Part shown: positions 1-11,618 of the stretch, one piece after another | How positions within the stretch are numbered: position 1 is the stretch's first letter | How the letters are laid out: each line of letters starts with the position of its first letter | Source of the DNA: Voacanga thouarsii | Taxonomy: Eukaryota > Streptophyta > Magnoliopsida > Gentianales > Apocynaceae | Direction: 5' to 3' | NCBI GenBank assembly: GCA_026120185.1 | Contig: JANUWF010001161.1 | Coordinates: forward strand, 2,552,001-2,616,000 | DNA: 64,000 bases | Program-made: the position numbers and the translations under genes | The notes under the pieces: generated by a model | Told to the model about the DNA's origin: nothing | The model's database searches: none | The model's input: only the letters and a program-made list of their open reading frames with translations

Positions 1-924
1 TGGCCCAATGTCAATACAGGCAAGAGGAGGTTATCAATACTTCATTACCTTTATTGATGATTATTCTCGATATGGGTATTTGTATTTGATGAAATACAAA
101 TCTGAAGCCTTTGACCGTTTCAAAGACTTCAAGAATGAAGTAGAGAAACAACTTGGCAAAAGTATTAAAGCTCTTAGATCCGATCGAGGAGGTGAATACT
201 TAAGTCAAGAGTTTCTAAGTTATCTAAGAGATAACGGAATATTATCTCAATGGACTCCACCACATACACCTCAACATAACGGTGTATCCGAGAGAAGGAA
301 TCGAACCCTTCTAGACATGGTAAGGACCATGTCGGCTTTTGCAGACCTACCAAAATCGATTTGGGAGTACGCACTGGAGACTCGCTGTTTACATTTTAAA
401 CGAGTTCCGTAAAAACGGTTGATACCACTCCTTATGAGTTATTCTGTGGTAAAAGACCAAAGTTATCTCATTTAAGGATTTGGGGTTGCCCTGTTTTTGT
501 TAAAAATGTAATGTCAAACAAACTTGAAAATAAGTCTGACAAATGTTTGTTTGTTGGATATCCAAAAGAATCATTTGGATATTACTTCTATCTTCCTTCT
601 GAAAATAAAGTTTTTATTTCAAAACATGCTGTCTTCTTAAAGAAGGAGCACATGTTCAAAGAAGATAGTGGGAGCAAGCTTGAACTTAGTGAAGTTCAAG
701 AAGAGCAAACAAATATTGATCAACCTTCTGAACCTGTATCTATTCAAATAGATGAACCTTCTAACACACAAGAGCTTCGTAGGTCAAGTAGGATACGAGT
801 GGCACCTGAGAGATATGGATTTCTCATAAGTGACCATAATAGCGTATTGCTCATAGATGACGATGAGCCTACTATTTACAAGGATGTTCTGAATAGTTCA
901 GAATCTGACAAATGGCTCGAAGCT
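1..924 (+). pseudogene. Ty1/copia pol fragment, first copy of an internal duplication
   Basis: The window opens inside a copia integrase. Visible in frame from base 8 are MSIQARGGYQYF, YGYLYLMKYKSEAF, then LRSDRGGEYLS and TPQHNGVSERRNRT, which match the catalytic core of copia integrases. The frame is then broken by single-base indels at about 383, 401 and 411, and a TAA follows at 410-412. A second frame resumes with KCLFVGYPKESFGYY (the integrase C-terminal segment) and runs into the low-complexity linker before reverse transcriptase. At 924 the sequence jumps back to integrase, so this copy has no reverse transcriptase of its own. The 5' LTR, gag and protease would lie left of the window. 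The assignment to copia is secure; the breaks mean it cannot encode a working protein. Confidence 0.9.
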
Positions 925-1876
925 GTTAGAACTCGTACATTTAGATGTATGTGGCCCAATGTCAATACAGGCAAGAGGAGGTTATCAATACTTCATTACT
1001 TTTATTGATGATTATTCTCGATATGGGTATTTGTATTTGATGAAATATAAATCTGAAGCCTTTGACCGTTTCAAAGACTTCAAGAATGAAGTAGAGAAAC
1101 AACTTGACAAAAGTATTAAAGCTCTTAGATCCGATCGATGAGGTGAATACTTAAGTCAAGAGTTTCTAAGTTATCTAAGAGATAACGGAATATTATCTCA
1201 ATGGACTCCACCACATACACCTCAACATAACGGTGTATCTGAGAGAAGGAATAGAACCCTTCTAGACATGGTAAGGACCATGATGGCTTTTGCAGACCTA
1301 CCAAAATCGATTTGGGGGTACGCACTGGAGACTGCTGTTTACATTTTAAACAGAGTTCCGTCAAAAACGGTTGATACCACTCCTTATGAGTTATTCTGTG
1401 GTAAAAGACCAAAGTTATCTCATTTAAGGATTTGGGGTTGCCCTGTTTTTGTTAAAAATGTAATGTCAAACAAACTTGAAAATAAGTCTGACAAATGTTT
1501 GTTTGTTGGATATCCAAAAGAATCATTTGGATATTACCTCTATCTTCCTTCTGAAAATAAAGTTTTTATTTCAAAACATGTTGTCTTCTTAAAGAAGGAG
1601 CACATGTTCAAAGAAGATAGTGGGAGCAAGCTTGAACTTAGTGAAGTTCAAGAAGAGCAAACAAATATTGATCAACCTTCTGAACCTGTATCTATTCAAA
1701 TAGATGAACCTTCTAACACACAAGAGCTTCGTAGGTCAAGTAGGATACGAGTGGCACCTGAGAGATATGGATTTCTCATAAGTGACCATAATAGCGTATT
1801 GCTCATAGATGACGATGAGCCTACTACTTACAAGGATGTTCTGAATAGTTCAGAATCTGACAAATGGCTCGAAGCT
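1..1876 (+). repeat. Tandem duplication of about 951 bp inside copia pol
   Basis: Bases 1-924 recur at 952-1876 with only scattered substitutions and three one-base indels. The offset is 951 at the left and 952 at the right. The junction follows GAAGCT at 924; there the first copy jumps to TTAGAACTCGTACATTTAG (LELVHLDVCG in the pol frame), while the second copy continues into reverse transcriptase. The left end of copy one is cut by the window edge, so the true unit may be slightly longer. The high similarity implies a fairly recent event, or an artefact of assembly. Confidence 0.9.
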
Positions 1877-3391
1877 ATGAAGTTAGAGATGGATTCCATG
1901 TATGACAACCAAGTATGGACTTTGGTTGATCCACCTGAAGGAATCAAGCCTATAGGGTGTAAATGGGTTTTCAAAAAGAAAACTGACATGGATGGTAATG
2001 TGGTTACCTATAAGGCTCGCTTGGTAGCAAAAGGTTATCGTCAACGACAAGGTATTGACTATGACGAAACTTTTTCACCAGTTGCGATGTTGAAATCCAT
2101 AAGAATACTCCTAGCCATTGCCGCTCATTACGATTATGAGGTCTGGTAAATGGATGTGAAAACAGCTTTCCTTAATGGAAACCTGATTGAGGAAGTGTAT
2201 ATGGCACAGCCTGAAGGTTTCATATCCGGAGATGGCACAAAGGTGTGCAAGTTGCAAAGGTCCATTTATGGACTTAAGCAAGCATCTAGGAGTTGGAATA
2301 TCCGTTTTGATGAGACAATTAAAGAATTTGGTTTCATTCAAAACATGGATGAACCTTGTGTGTACAAGAAGGCTAGTGGGAGTAAAGTTGTTTTCCTATT
2401 GCTTTATGTAGATGTCATATTGCTTATAGGAAATGATGTTTCCACTCTTCAATCAGTGAAGATTTGGTTGTCCAAGATGTTCTCCATGAAAGACCTTGGA
2501 GAAGCAACTTATATTCTGGGAATAAAGATCTATAGAGATAGATCTAGAAGGTTGCTAGGTCTTTCATAGTCTACATATATAGACAAAGTGCTGAAAAGGT
2601 TCAGCATGGATCAATCCAAAAAAGGATTCTTACCTATGACACATGGTGTAAGCCTTTTAAAGTCAATGTCCCCAAAGACACAAGTTGAAAGGGATCACAT
2701 GAGTAGAATTCCATATGCTTCGGCAATTGGGTCTATCATGTATGCTATGATATGTACTAAGCCCGATGTATCGTGTGCTCATAGTTTGACGAGCAGATAC
2801 CAATCTGATCCTAGAAAGGGTCACTGGGCGGCTATAAAGAATATCCTTAAGTACTTACGAAGGACTAAGGATGCATTCTTAATATATGGAGATGGTGATT
2901 TACAAGTAAGAGGGTATACTAATGCCAGCTTTCAATCCGATAAGGACGACTTCAAATCACAATCTGGCTACGTATTTACATTAGGTGGTGGGGCAATTAG
3001 TTGGAAGAGCTCCAAACAAGAGACTACTGCCGATTCGACTACTGAAGCAGAGTACATAGCAGCTTCTGAAGCAGCTAAAGAAGCAGTATGGATCAAGAAG
3101 TTCATCGCTGAACTTGGAGTGGTGCCCAACATTGTTGATTCGATACCTTTGTATTGTGACAACAATGGAGCCATTGCACAGGCAAAGGAACCACGATCTC
3201 ATCAACGATCCAAGTATGTACTTAGACGCTATCATCTGATTAGAGACATCATATATAGAGGAGATGTAAAGATAGAGAGAATTCCCACGGATCAGAACAT
3301 AGCTGATCCACTCACTAAAGCGCTTTCCCAGAAGAAACATGATAAATATGTTGAGTCATTTGGTATTCGATACATGAATGATTGGCTCTAG
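925..3391 (+). pseudogene. Ty1/copia pol: integrase, reverse transcriptase, RNase H (element 1)
   Basis: This is the second, longer pol copy, with order INT-RT-RNase H typical of copia. Integrase starts with LELVHLDVCGP at about 926. The linker is followed by RT motifs KWVFKKKTD (about 1960), YKARLVAKGYRQ, DVKTAFLNG (about 2154) and GLKQASRSW. The catalytic box reads YVDV at 2405-2416 where copia enzymes have YVDD, so the second metal-binding aspartate is lost. RNase H covers roughly 2920-3330 with TEAEYIAASEA. The last residues are YMNDWL, stop at 3389-3391. Premature stops are TGA 1139-1141 in integrase, TAA 2147-2149 just before DVKTAFLNG, and TAG 2567-2569 after LLGLS. A polypurine tract and LTR follow at once, as expected for the 3' end. 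The copy is dead as a protein source, although the RNA could in principle be mobilised in trans. Confidence 0.93.
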
Positions 3392-3405
3392 TACAAGTGG
3401 GAGTT
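3391..3405 (+). other. Polypurine tract of element 1
   Basis: GTACAAGTGGGAG lies between the pol stop and the TGTTAG start of the LTR. Copia elements prime plus-strand DNA synthesis from this position, and element B has a near-identical tract (GTGCAAGTGGGAGA) at the same place. Confidence 0.8.
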
Positions 3406-5097
3406 TGTTAGTGTTGTGCCCTAGAGGCAATCACTTGTACAATGTATATTGCATATTAAATTAATAAGAGGCATTCTTTATCTTTCAGTTTGATTGTTAT
3501 ATCTAAATATGTGTACAAACCGTTAGATAAAGTCTCTAGTACAATACAGTGTTAAGGAAATCATGATAGAGATCATGATGTGAGATTCCTACTACACTAT
3601 GCAGTGTTTATACTTAAATAATCCCCAGTCATAGTATTAATAAGATGGGACATTACTAATACGCCAAGACTGGCACATGCTATATCTCTTGATTGGATCA
3701 AGCGGTGGTTCTCATATCCGTGGGTATTGGGATACTCAGGATTAACGTGTGGATGCTTATTTTGAAACAAGTCCATTAGATGACCTAGCTACGAGATAAT
3801 CACTTGGATAACTATTTACTGCCAGTGATAGAATCTCATTATAGCAAATGTGCAAGTATCCTTAGACTTAAGATCTCCAAGGTACTTTGTTTATCGAGCG
3901 TTGTACTTTGATTCTAATCTTTGGAGTCTTATCTAGGACCGCCTATGGGATTGATATTGGGTACAATGTAAAGTAAACGAAAGTAGTTGAGAGGGTCAAT
4001 AAAGGATTCACCACTCCTAATAGTAGGAGAGTATATCTCAAGGCCACTTGTAGAAATCATTACTCAAGAAGTCCTTGGCCAAGGCGACTATGTGATGGAA
4101 ATGGTTCCAATTGATACACATATCGAGTAATGAATTTCTTGAACAAGTATTAAAATATTTGGGCCAGAATTAATAATATTCTGGAGGGAGTTGGCACTAA
4201 TTCCATGCTCTAGACCGAATGAGATATTGTATGTTGAAAGGAGTTTATTGCACTGATAATTTGCTATTGAAAGGTTCATGTCAAGCCACTTGACTTTCTG
4301 GACTTTTGGGTGGTCAAGAGTCATTGCTAGATGTCGCTCTTAATATGCTAAATATGAATTTATTAATTAGAGAATTAATAAATTTAATCCTTTATTTTAT
4401 TAAGGATTATTAATTCTAATATTGTTAGAATTAATTCATATTATGCTACCAATAAGACCAGGAAACCTAATGGGTCACACACAATAAAGGTTTGAATGCT
4501 CAAATATATTATTTGATAATATTGTGGGGTTAATTAAGAGAATGGAATATATTTATAGGTGAATTATAAGTTTGTTATAATTCATGGGACCTAATTGTAA
4601 TTAAGTAAACTTCAAGGACCAATTTGTTGACAATTGGACGTTGAACGACTAAGTTGCAATTTATGGTAATTATAAACCTATAAATATAAGGAAACGGTTT
4701 CCTTAGGGTTTGAGACAGACTATTCACGCAATAACAGAGAGACCGTTTCTCTGCCTCTCTCTTGATCAAACCCTAGCCGTCTCTCTTCTTGATCAAAACC
4801 CTAGCCTCCCGAATTCTACTAGCATAGAATTGTGAGATTGTGAGCATTCAACCTTGTGCGGATTATCATTAGTGGGAGTTCTTTCTTGGACTTCAGTTGA
4901 GCTGCAGTGAACGGTTTTGGATAATCTGGATCGCGCCTGCGTTCTTGTTTCTGAAATTTTTGAATTCCGGCTTCACGAGGTAATAGGCGCAATCTTCTCA
5001 TTTTTCCCGTTTCTATTGCAAACCCGTGATCCATGGCTTGGATTTCTTGTTGTTTTCCGCTGCGCGTAATCTGATTATGCATGATAGAAATCCTACA
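3406..5097 (+). mobile_element. 3' LTR of copia element 1 (about 1.69 kb)
   Basis: It starts TGTTAGTGTTGTGCCC directly after the polypurine tract and ends CCTACA at 5097, so it has the TG...CA ends of LTRs. A relative starts at 62602 with TGTTAGTATTATTCCC and can be followed for 1.4 kb. Two further pieces lie at 5098-5722 (inverted) and 25594-25707 plus 33550-33890. Its length is long for copia but fits SIRE/Tork-like families. The right end is inferred from the CA dinucleotide and the start of the inverted copy; the 5' LTR and target duplication cannot be checked here. Confidence 0.85.
4679..4689 (+). promoter_or_regulatory. TATA box candidate in the element 1 LTR
   Basis: TATAAATATAA lies about 1.27 kb into the LTR and is followed 25-60 bases later by a CT-rich stretch with CTCTCTTGATCAAACCC. 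This is the usual layout of U3/R borders in plant LTRs. The related LTR at the right end of the window has a TATATATAG stretch at the corresponding place near 63905. The transcription start is not shown by the sequence. Confidence 0.5.
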
Positions 5098-5722
5098 CAC
5101 CCCCACTATTAGGAATAATGAATCATTTATTAATCTTCTCAACTATTTTTGTTTACTTTACATTGTTTCCAATATCCATCGTATAGTTAGTCCTTGATAA
5201 GACTCTAAATATTAGAATCAAAGTACAATGCTTAGCAAATAAAATATCTTGGAGACCTCAAGTCTAATAATACTTGCATATTTGCTGTAATGAAATTCTA
5301 TCACTGGCAAAAAATAGCTATACATATGATTATCTCAAACCTAGGCAATCCAATTACTTGTTTATGTAACAAGCATCCACGTATTAACCTTGTGTTTCTT
5401 AATACCCATGGATATGAGAATCATTCCTTGATTCAATCAAGTAGTCTAACACTAGTTAGTCTTGGTGTATTAATAATGTCCCATCTCATCAATACTTTGA
5501 CTAGAAAGGGTTTAAAAACAAGCATTGCATAGTGTAGCAAGAATCTAATATCATAATCTCTATCGCAATTTTCTTAATATTGTACATTCTACTAGGGACT
5601 TTATCTATCGGTTTTACATTTATACACATATGAAATAAAGAAACTAGAAAGATAAAGAATGCATTAGTTAGATAAGTGCACAAAATACATTATACAAATG
5701 GATTGCTTCTAGGGTATAACTC
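5098..5722 (-). mobile_element. Inverted 5' part of an element-1-type LTR
   Basis: Read on the minus strand from 5722, this matches the first ~630 bases of the LTR at 3406: TTATACCCTAGAAGCAATCC, the ATAAAGTCCCTAGTA block, GATGGGACATTATTAATAC, and finally CCTAATAGTGGGGG. It stops where that LTR reads CCTAATAGTAGGAG (about 4018-4033). It abuts the forward LTR tail to tail. The two copies are clearly diverged, so this is not a fresh foldback. Short ORFs here are chance. Confidence 0.8.
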
Positions 5723-5729
5723 TAATCAC

Positions 5730-6387
5730 AGTTTGGGTAATTGTGAATTAACTAATGGTGGTCATTTTATTCTAGTGAACATGAATTATTCTATGGAAAA
5801 GTTAATTCAAGTTATACCTAAGAAATTATGAGAGCATATCGTGTGCCCATAAGTATTGTTAATGATCGAGATCCTAGATTTACATCTAGATTTTGGGATA
5901 AATTTCAAGAATCTTTGAAGATGATTCTAAAGTTTAAAACATATATACATTCTAGATAGATGGACAATTAAAAAGTGTAGTATTGATTTTTAAAGACATG
6001 TTAAGAGCCTGTGTTCTAGAGTTTAGAAAGTGAGTAGAAAGCATTTTGTAGGGAGGGAACTAGCATACAACAATAGTCACCAAGCATCAATAAGTATGGC
6101 ACTGTTTGAAACATTATATGGATGAAAATGTTAAATGCGATTATATTAGGGTTGGGAAGAAGACAAAACAACTAGTCGGGATGGAAGAGTAAGTATTCAA
6201 GAAATAGAAGAGCAAATGAAATTAGTGCAAGAACGGTAGAAAATTGCCCATCATCGATAGAAGAGCTACGTAGATAATAGAAGATACTTAGAGTTTCAAG
6301 TAGGTGATATAACATTTTTTAAGCTAACATGGAGTACGGGAATTGTAAAATATCTTCTAGAAAATAGGTGGAAAACAGGAACATCTT
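5730..6387 (+). pseudogene. Ty3/gypsy integrase C-terminal relic
   Basis: Translation around 5835-5910 reads RVPISIVNDRDPRFTSRFWDKFQ in pieces. It matches the 'SDRDPRFTSRFW' region of chromovirus-type gypsy integrases, including the DRDPRF signature. Further pieces of the same protein follow in changing frames: a degraded TDGQ region near 5955, MLRACVLEF near 6000, the NNS..SIS area near 6070, and RRYLEFQVGD near 6280-6310. Many stops and frameshifts make it a relic. It may belong with the LTR-like repeats that follow, because gypsy integrase sits just before the 3' LTR. Confidence 0.75.
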
Positions 6388-7865
6388 TGGGTGTTGCCCG
6401 GTTGGTTGACCAAACAAAGGGTTTTTATAACAATCAAAGACAAAAGTAAAGGAATAAGGATAATAGCTAAAATAGTAAAGCTATTGAAAGCATATAAGAG
6501 AATCTACAACACAAAAGCTTAAACAGTACGCAGTACGAACCTGCTTAGGACAACACGGAAACTCTATCTGCACAATCGTAGTGTCATAGTCTCAAAATAT
6601 TGCGTTGACTTCGAATAGGCCGAGTTCCAGCTCTGACTTCTAAAAATATAGCAAAAAATGTTGGTGTAAGTGAAAAAATATTCAATGAGTCCCACGTGTG
6701 CTACTGATTTCAAAAATCATAGTACAAGAAAAGTCATCATTTTATCCCATAGAAAATAAAAGAAAAGTTTATCATTTCATTTTCTACTGAAAACAACTCC
6801 ACAAATGAGTTTTCGCAGATTTTTCTCTAAAACCGAGCCACACTTGGTAATGAAATTCTAAAAAATCAAGAGTTGCTTGGAAATTTTAGGTAGATTAGAA
6901 ATCATAAGCATGTTTTGGAAAAAAAAAATCAATTTTATCAACATTATTGCCCTGTAATTTAGAAATATAGGCATTTGCTCAATAGAAGGTCAGCCTACAT
7001 GCAAAGTGCTCAAGGCTTTGCATTCGACATCATAGTCTTATTGCGCTAAGGAATGTGCCTTTAGCACTTAACTATACATTGTTGGAGCAGTATATGCATA
7101 CTAGCATAATATATCAAAATTAGAATCTTTTACTTACCATCGTATGCCCAAGGTTCCTAATCCTGACGTCAATCTCCATCGAGGCGGCAATGGGTTAAAC
7201 AAACTAGGTGTCCCTACCCAGCAACCATGAACAACAAGAATTATAAAATACGGACAATTGTCGAGATCAAAATAGCTAGCTAGGAATGCCTAAACTTAAA
7301 ATAATGATGCTCCGTTCGGAATAATATATTCCCCAAAACTGTTCAGATTGCTTGGCGTTATCTATCTCTAACGTAAGCTAGTATAATGGTCAAAGCCCAT
7401 ATAGAGTACTCAATGTATCCACTGGTTTACATGACCAGTCTAGTATCACATTCCCCGAAAGGTAGCATAATTCCCGAAGGAATATTAAGAAAATCCATTT
7501 TAGGGTCAAAACATTGTTTCTTGAATATTGTTTTCAAACTAAGACATCGTTCTCAAAAACTGTAGCATCGAAGGATAAAATGTCCTTCGTGCGATAAAAT
7601 AATTCTCGAAGGTCATTTTCATATACTCATAGCAAAAGAATGTATAGTCAACAATAAAATGTTCCTTAATGGTATTTACATAAATTATACACATCTGTAT
7701 CCAAAAGATATGGTATTTGTCAAAATCCATAAGTTTGAATCCATAAAAGAAATAAATTCAGGAATTTCAAAAAATGTGTCTTGTAGTGTTTAAAGAACAT
7801 TCATCGCTCCATTTAACCAAACACCAAACCTTTCTCTAGAGTAGCGGGCTTCACCTCTATGGGGT
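6388..7865 (+). repeat. LTR-like direct repeat, copy 1 (probably Ty3/gypsy)
   Basis: It starts TGTTGCCCGGTTGGTTGACC right after the gypsy integrase relic, and a second copy starts 1,478 bases later. The two share the opening TGTTGCCC...CAAAGGG/CAAGGG, a GTGTAAGTGAAAAA...AGTCC block (about 6665), and the TTTAGAAATATAGGCA...AAGGTCAGCCT block (about 6960). The block around 'TTAGTCCG' also occurs in LTR D, which suggests a gypsy LTR family. No TG...CA boundary or target duplication could be fixed at the right end. No gene is seen in it. Confidence 0.5.
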
Positions 7866-8490
7866 GTTGCCCCATCCAGTTGCCCAGACAAGGGTTTTTT
7901 TTTTTAACGAACTTAACTTAGTACACAACGAAAATTTGCTGTAAATGCTTTTTATTAAATACAAAAAAATACGTGGAGTCTGACTTTTGATACCATATTT
8001 AAAGCTTAATAAATCTGAGATATAGCATGAGCCTCTGGGAGTCCACTGTACTTCTACTACACCTTTGATCCCCCAAAAATTTTCAACAAGAAATAATACA
8101 TGTGTGAGTAAAAATCACTTAGTCCGTCCTATGAGTAATAGTAGTTTGTAAATCAAACAGACAAAATTATTAACAGTTTTTGTTTCATAAAACCATTACT
8201 GAAAAGCATTATATTTTCCACTGAAAATAGTTCTATAGCTTACTAGGAGATAGTTCATTTCAGAGTTCATTTAAGATTCAATCAGTTTTGAAAAACTAAA
8301 TTTCATCCAGTATCATTACCCTAAATTTAGAAATATAGGCACTTTCTTAATAAAAGATCAGCCTCGGTGCAAAGCTCACAAGGCTTCACCTTCGGCATCA
8401 CGATCTTAATGTGCTTGGGATTACGCCTTATTACACTCAACCATGCATTGCTAGAGTGACATCGCAGTCTTATTGTACTAGGTCATATGC
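7866..8490 (+). repeat. LTR-like direct repeat, copy 2, truncated
   Basis: It starts TGTTGCCCCATCCAGTTGCCC and keeps the AGTAAAAATCACTTAGTCCG and TTTAGAAATATAGGCAC...AAAGATCAGCCTC blocks of copy 1, then runs into the LTR of element A near 8490. The join is approximate. Two adjacent copies suggest either two LTRs brought together by deletion or a tandem insertion. Confidence 0.45.
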
Positions 8491-9894
8491 CTATAGTACC
8501 TAATTATGAAGTTGGACTTGTACACTTTGATATTTGTTGAGTAAGGTCTTATCGCAAGGCCGATAACCTTGTACGTTGGGTGTATGACTCTAGTTGATTA
8601 AGACGAACATATACAAACAGTTTCTATGCTTCATTACATGAAGAAATCACCCCCCTATGATTGTCCGAGATATTCTAATAATCTAAAGCCCAGGGAAACA
8701 TAGCTAAGTGTGTACACTTTTGGGTAGCTTCCTGTGATAAGTGGATACATAATGGGAGTCGTGGATTATCTGACTAGCTATCAATGGATGGCAGATATCA
8801 TTGAGAAATATGTCAACACATTTTTCCTATCTCAAAGATGAGTGTTACGTAGAGGGATATTTCCATCAATATACTTGTAGGTCGAAGACACTGCACTTGC
8901 AAAATTTTTCTTGGGGTCAATGTTTTCATATGGCGATAAATGAAATATTAAAAATGTTAAAAATACTACAATATGTTAGCCAGGGTATTTTGCTCATTTT
9001 AGTAACCAAAAATAATATGTTTTTTAGTCACCAGAGGAGCTTAAATAACCTTAGTGAATTTATTTAATATATAGGCTTGTCTAGTGAATTTATTTTTAGA
9101 AGAATTATTCTAGAAGTCCAAATAATTGTTTATTTTGGCTAGAATAATTAATTGGGCAATGTAATTAATTATCTTAGGTAATTTTATAATTTGGCCCAAT
9201 TAGTTTATTTAATAAAATAACTAGTTTAGTTAATTGGTTTATTAATTAATTATCTTGAAAATTTATATATTAAGCCCAAGTGTAGTAATTAATTAATAAG
9301 AGAGATATTTAATTAGTCATTAGACTAATTAATAGAACATGCCCATCAGAGTTTGATGGCAGTCGCCATGTTCAAAAAGAAAAAAGGGAAATAAAGTAAA
9401 GAAAAAAAAGGAAATACAAGGCCGGTTGCTTTTGGTTTGGAGAAGGAATAAGAAAGCTGGCTTGTCTTTAGAAAGGTATCATGTGTGCCTAGTTTATGGT
9501 TGATTGAATTCTTGAAAAGAAAAGAAAGCAGCTTTCATCTTTTTCCTACGATAACAAGGCCTTCATTTTCTTGTCATTTTTCCTTTACCATTTTTCTTCC
9601 AATATTCTTCACCCTGGTTCTGTTTTCACCAGTAGAGGTTCATAGAGGTTAGTGAATACTCTGGAAGGTAAGAGCTAGTGAACGTGGTAAGTGTTTAATG
9701 CAAAAGAGTCGACGGTTAGTTGTTATACCTACTGAACAAGTAGACATTTCTGTTGAAGAAGCATCATCTAACTCGAATCCAACTCCTATTTTTTGAGTCA
9801 AGTGCCCAATAAGCAAGTGTTCCTAGACTTTTGCTATGAAAGAATTTTATTTTGCTGTCTTCTGGTACGTATTTATTTTTCCCACAGCCCTTCA
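8491..9894 (+). mobile_element. 5' LTR of copia element A, truncated at its 5' end
   Basis: Bases from about 8500 to 9894 match the right part of the solo LTR that ends at 33549. Examples are GGCCGATAACCTTGTACG, CACCCCCCTATGATTGTCC, GGATACATAATGGGAGTC and TTCACCGGTAGAGG-like segments. It ends ...CCCTTCA, two bases before a tRNA-Met-type primer site. The first several hundred bases present in the relative at 25708 are missing. The LTR resembles that of element B more weakly, so A and B are sister families. Confidence 0.75.
9698..9796 (+). CDS. Short LTR ORF of family A (broken by a stop)
   Basis: The ORF starts MQKSRRLVVIPTEQV and runs 32 codons to TGA at 9794-9796. The copy in the solo LTR at 33352 starts MRRSRWLTIIP and runs 42 codons with the same middle (QVDISVEEASSN) and no early stop. 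It occupies the same place in the LTR as the MQTRRSRRLAG ORF of family B. Retention of reading frame in diverged copies hints at past coding function, perhaps as a spliced leader of gag. A strong donor-like GTGGTAAGTG just upstream (about 9683-9692) offers another splicing route that would skip it. Confidence 0.4.
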   Translation: MQKSRRLVVIPTEQVDISVEEASSNSNPTPIF

Positions 9895-9896
9895 AG

Positions 9897-9908
9897 TGTA
9901 ATCAGAGC
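9897..9908 (+). other. Primer binding site of element A (initiator tRNA-Met)
   Basis: TGTAATCAGAGC lies two bases past the LTR end. It matches the plant copia consensus TGGTATCAGAGC, complementary to the 3' end of initiator tRNA-Met, at 10 of 12 positions. Confidence 0.8.
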
Positions 9909-11618
9909 CACGGTTAAATCTAGCAACATACTTAAGGTTAATAACTGAAAAAGGTGGTTCATTTACTAATAAAAGTGTAATATTTGGGACTGTATGGATC
10001 CTTCGTAGTTTTTTATATAGGTAGATTTTATGTACGCTTTGCGCATGGAGGCATAGGGACCTATAATTTATTTTTAATCATTTTCTGTAGAATTCTTATA
10101 AGCCTCATTTTGAAAGGCATAGACGATTGATATTGTATTTCAATTTCAATTTATGAATTATGAAACATAAACTCGTACCTAGATCAACATACAAAAATCT
10201 CTGAAGGAAAACTTAAAAAAAAAACAAAAAAAGGAAGAAAAACTGAAGGAAGACAGAGGTGCATGAGAGGGACAAGCCACGGCTGTTTGGGCATCGTGGC
10301 TAGCCCACAGGAATTTGTAGCTGGCTTCTACGAGAATTTCTCCCTAAAGCCGTGGTCGGATCCCATGGAGCGGCAAGCGGCTTCAAGTATTTTCCTACCT
10401 GAAGCCACGGCTGGATGGAGAGTACCCACATACAGCTTGTGCACTGGTGGACCAAGCTTTTGACTTCTATTAGTTCGGTTCAATTATAGTTTTGGTCTCC
10501 TAAAAGTTTTTTTATTTACTTTCCTTTGTAATTTCTTTTTCGTTTGGGCCCATATCACATAAGGTTATTTTCTTGCAATGATTTATTTATGGATTTAAAT
10601 TATTTTGCAAGAAAATGGTTAGTAAAGGAAGAACCACCTTAGGATTAAACAAGATCAATTTAATTTATTATTATTATTATTATGTTTAATCCATTATTTA
10701 GTCACATAAGAATTAAAGGTTATAAATAGCATGTAAAAAGTTTGTATTTGGAGCATGTCTATTTTATTTAATTTTGTGATCAAATGCTGAATTTTTTTTC
10801 AGAAATTAATTTTTCTCTACAAAAAACAATTAAGGAAAACATTTTAAAATGGAACTAAGCAATTTAAAATAAATTCATCGTTTATTCTTGCAAAGGGTTT
10901 TATCCTTGACATGAAGAATAATTTTGAATTTAAGCATTTTAGATTTAGTCTTAGGAAATGGTTTTAAATTAAGTAGTGAAATAAAGATTCATAGTTTATT
11001 CTCTTAAAGGGTTTTATCCTCGACATAGAGAATAATAGTTTAATTTTTTTTACCTTCACTATAGTTAATAAAAACTAATTAATCTTAAAGAAACATTTTT
11101 CCTAAAAACCTATTTTTTCAAAAGATTAAGTGGGTAACGGATTCCAATGACCCCACAACTTCCATTACGATTTCCTAATAGATATTGTAGATTTTCTCAC
11201 GTCATTCTAAGCATGGCCCCTTATAGGATGGATATCAACGAGAATGTAGAACTAACAAAAGAATTATAATTAATGCCTAGGATAAGTGTTAGTGTTAGCA
11301 AACCTATCATTGGAGGCATTAGTGATGGATTATCCATAGGTGGTGAGAGTAGTGACCATCCTATCGATGGAACTATTTCTGTATCATTACTTATTAAGGA
11401 AGTATAATTTGTGATGGGTATACACTTAACTTAGAAAATTATTAACCTTCCTGCAAAGCTCTATCAATTTTTCTAAGAGCCAAATCTTTCATATTTTTTA
11501 TAATGGTTTTAATAAGTGAACCATATCATGGAAATAATATATTGTTTTGAATGTGCATTTCTATATGCTTTTCCAAAACAAACATTTTTCAGATTGAATT
11601 TTTATCCAATCAACAAAA
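9909..11618 (+). other. Untranslated leader of element A
   Basis: 1.7 kb separate the primer site from gag. The stretch is AT-rich apart from a GC-rich block at about 10256-10462, which contains GACAAGCCACGGCTG, AAGCCGTGGTCGG and GAAGCCACGGCTGG, a recurring GCCACGGCT-type motif. The rest shares blocks with the leader of element B, for example TAGGATTAAACAAGATCA near 10640 and AAAGGGTTTTATCCT. I see no gene. The 66-codon ORF at 10263-10463 has no counterpart in B. Confidence 0.65.

Noticed and set aside
10263..10463. 66-codon ORF in the leader of element A
   Set aside because: It lies in the GC-rich block, has no counterpart in B and no recognisable motif.
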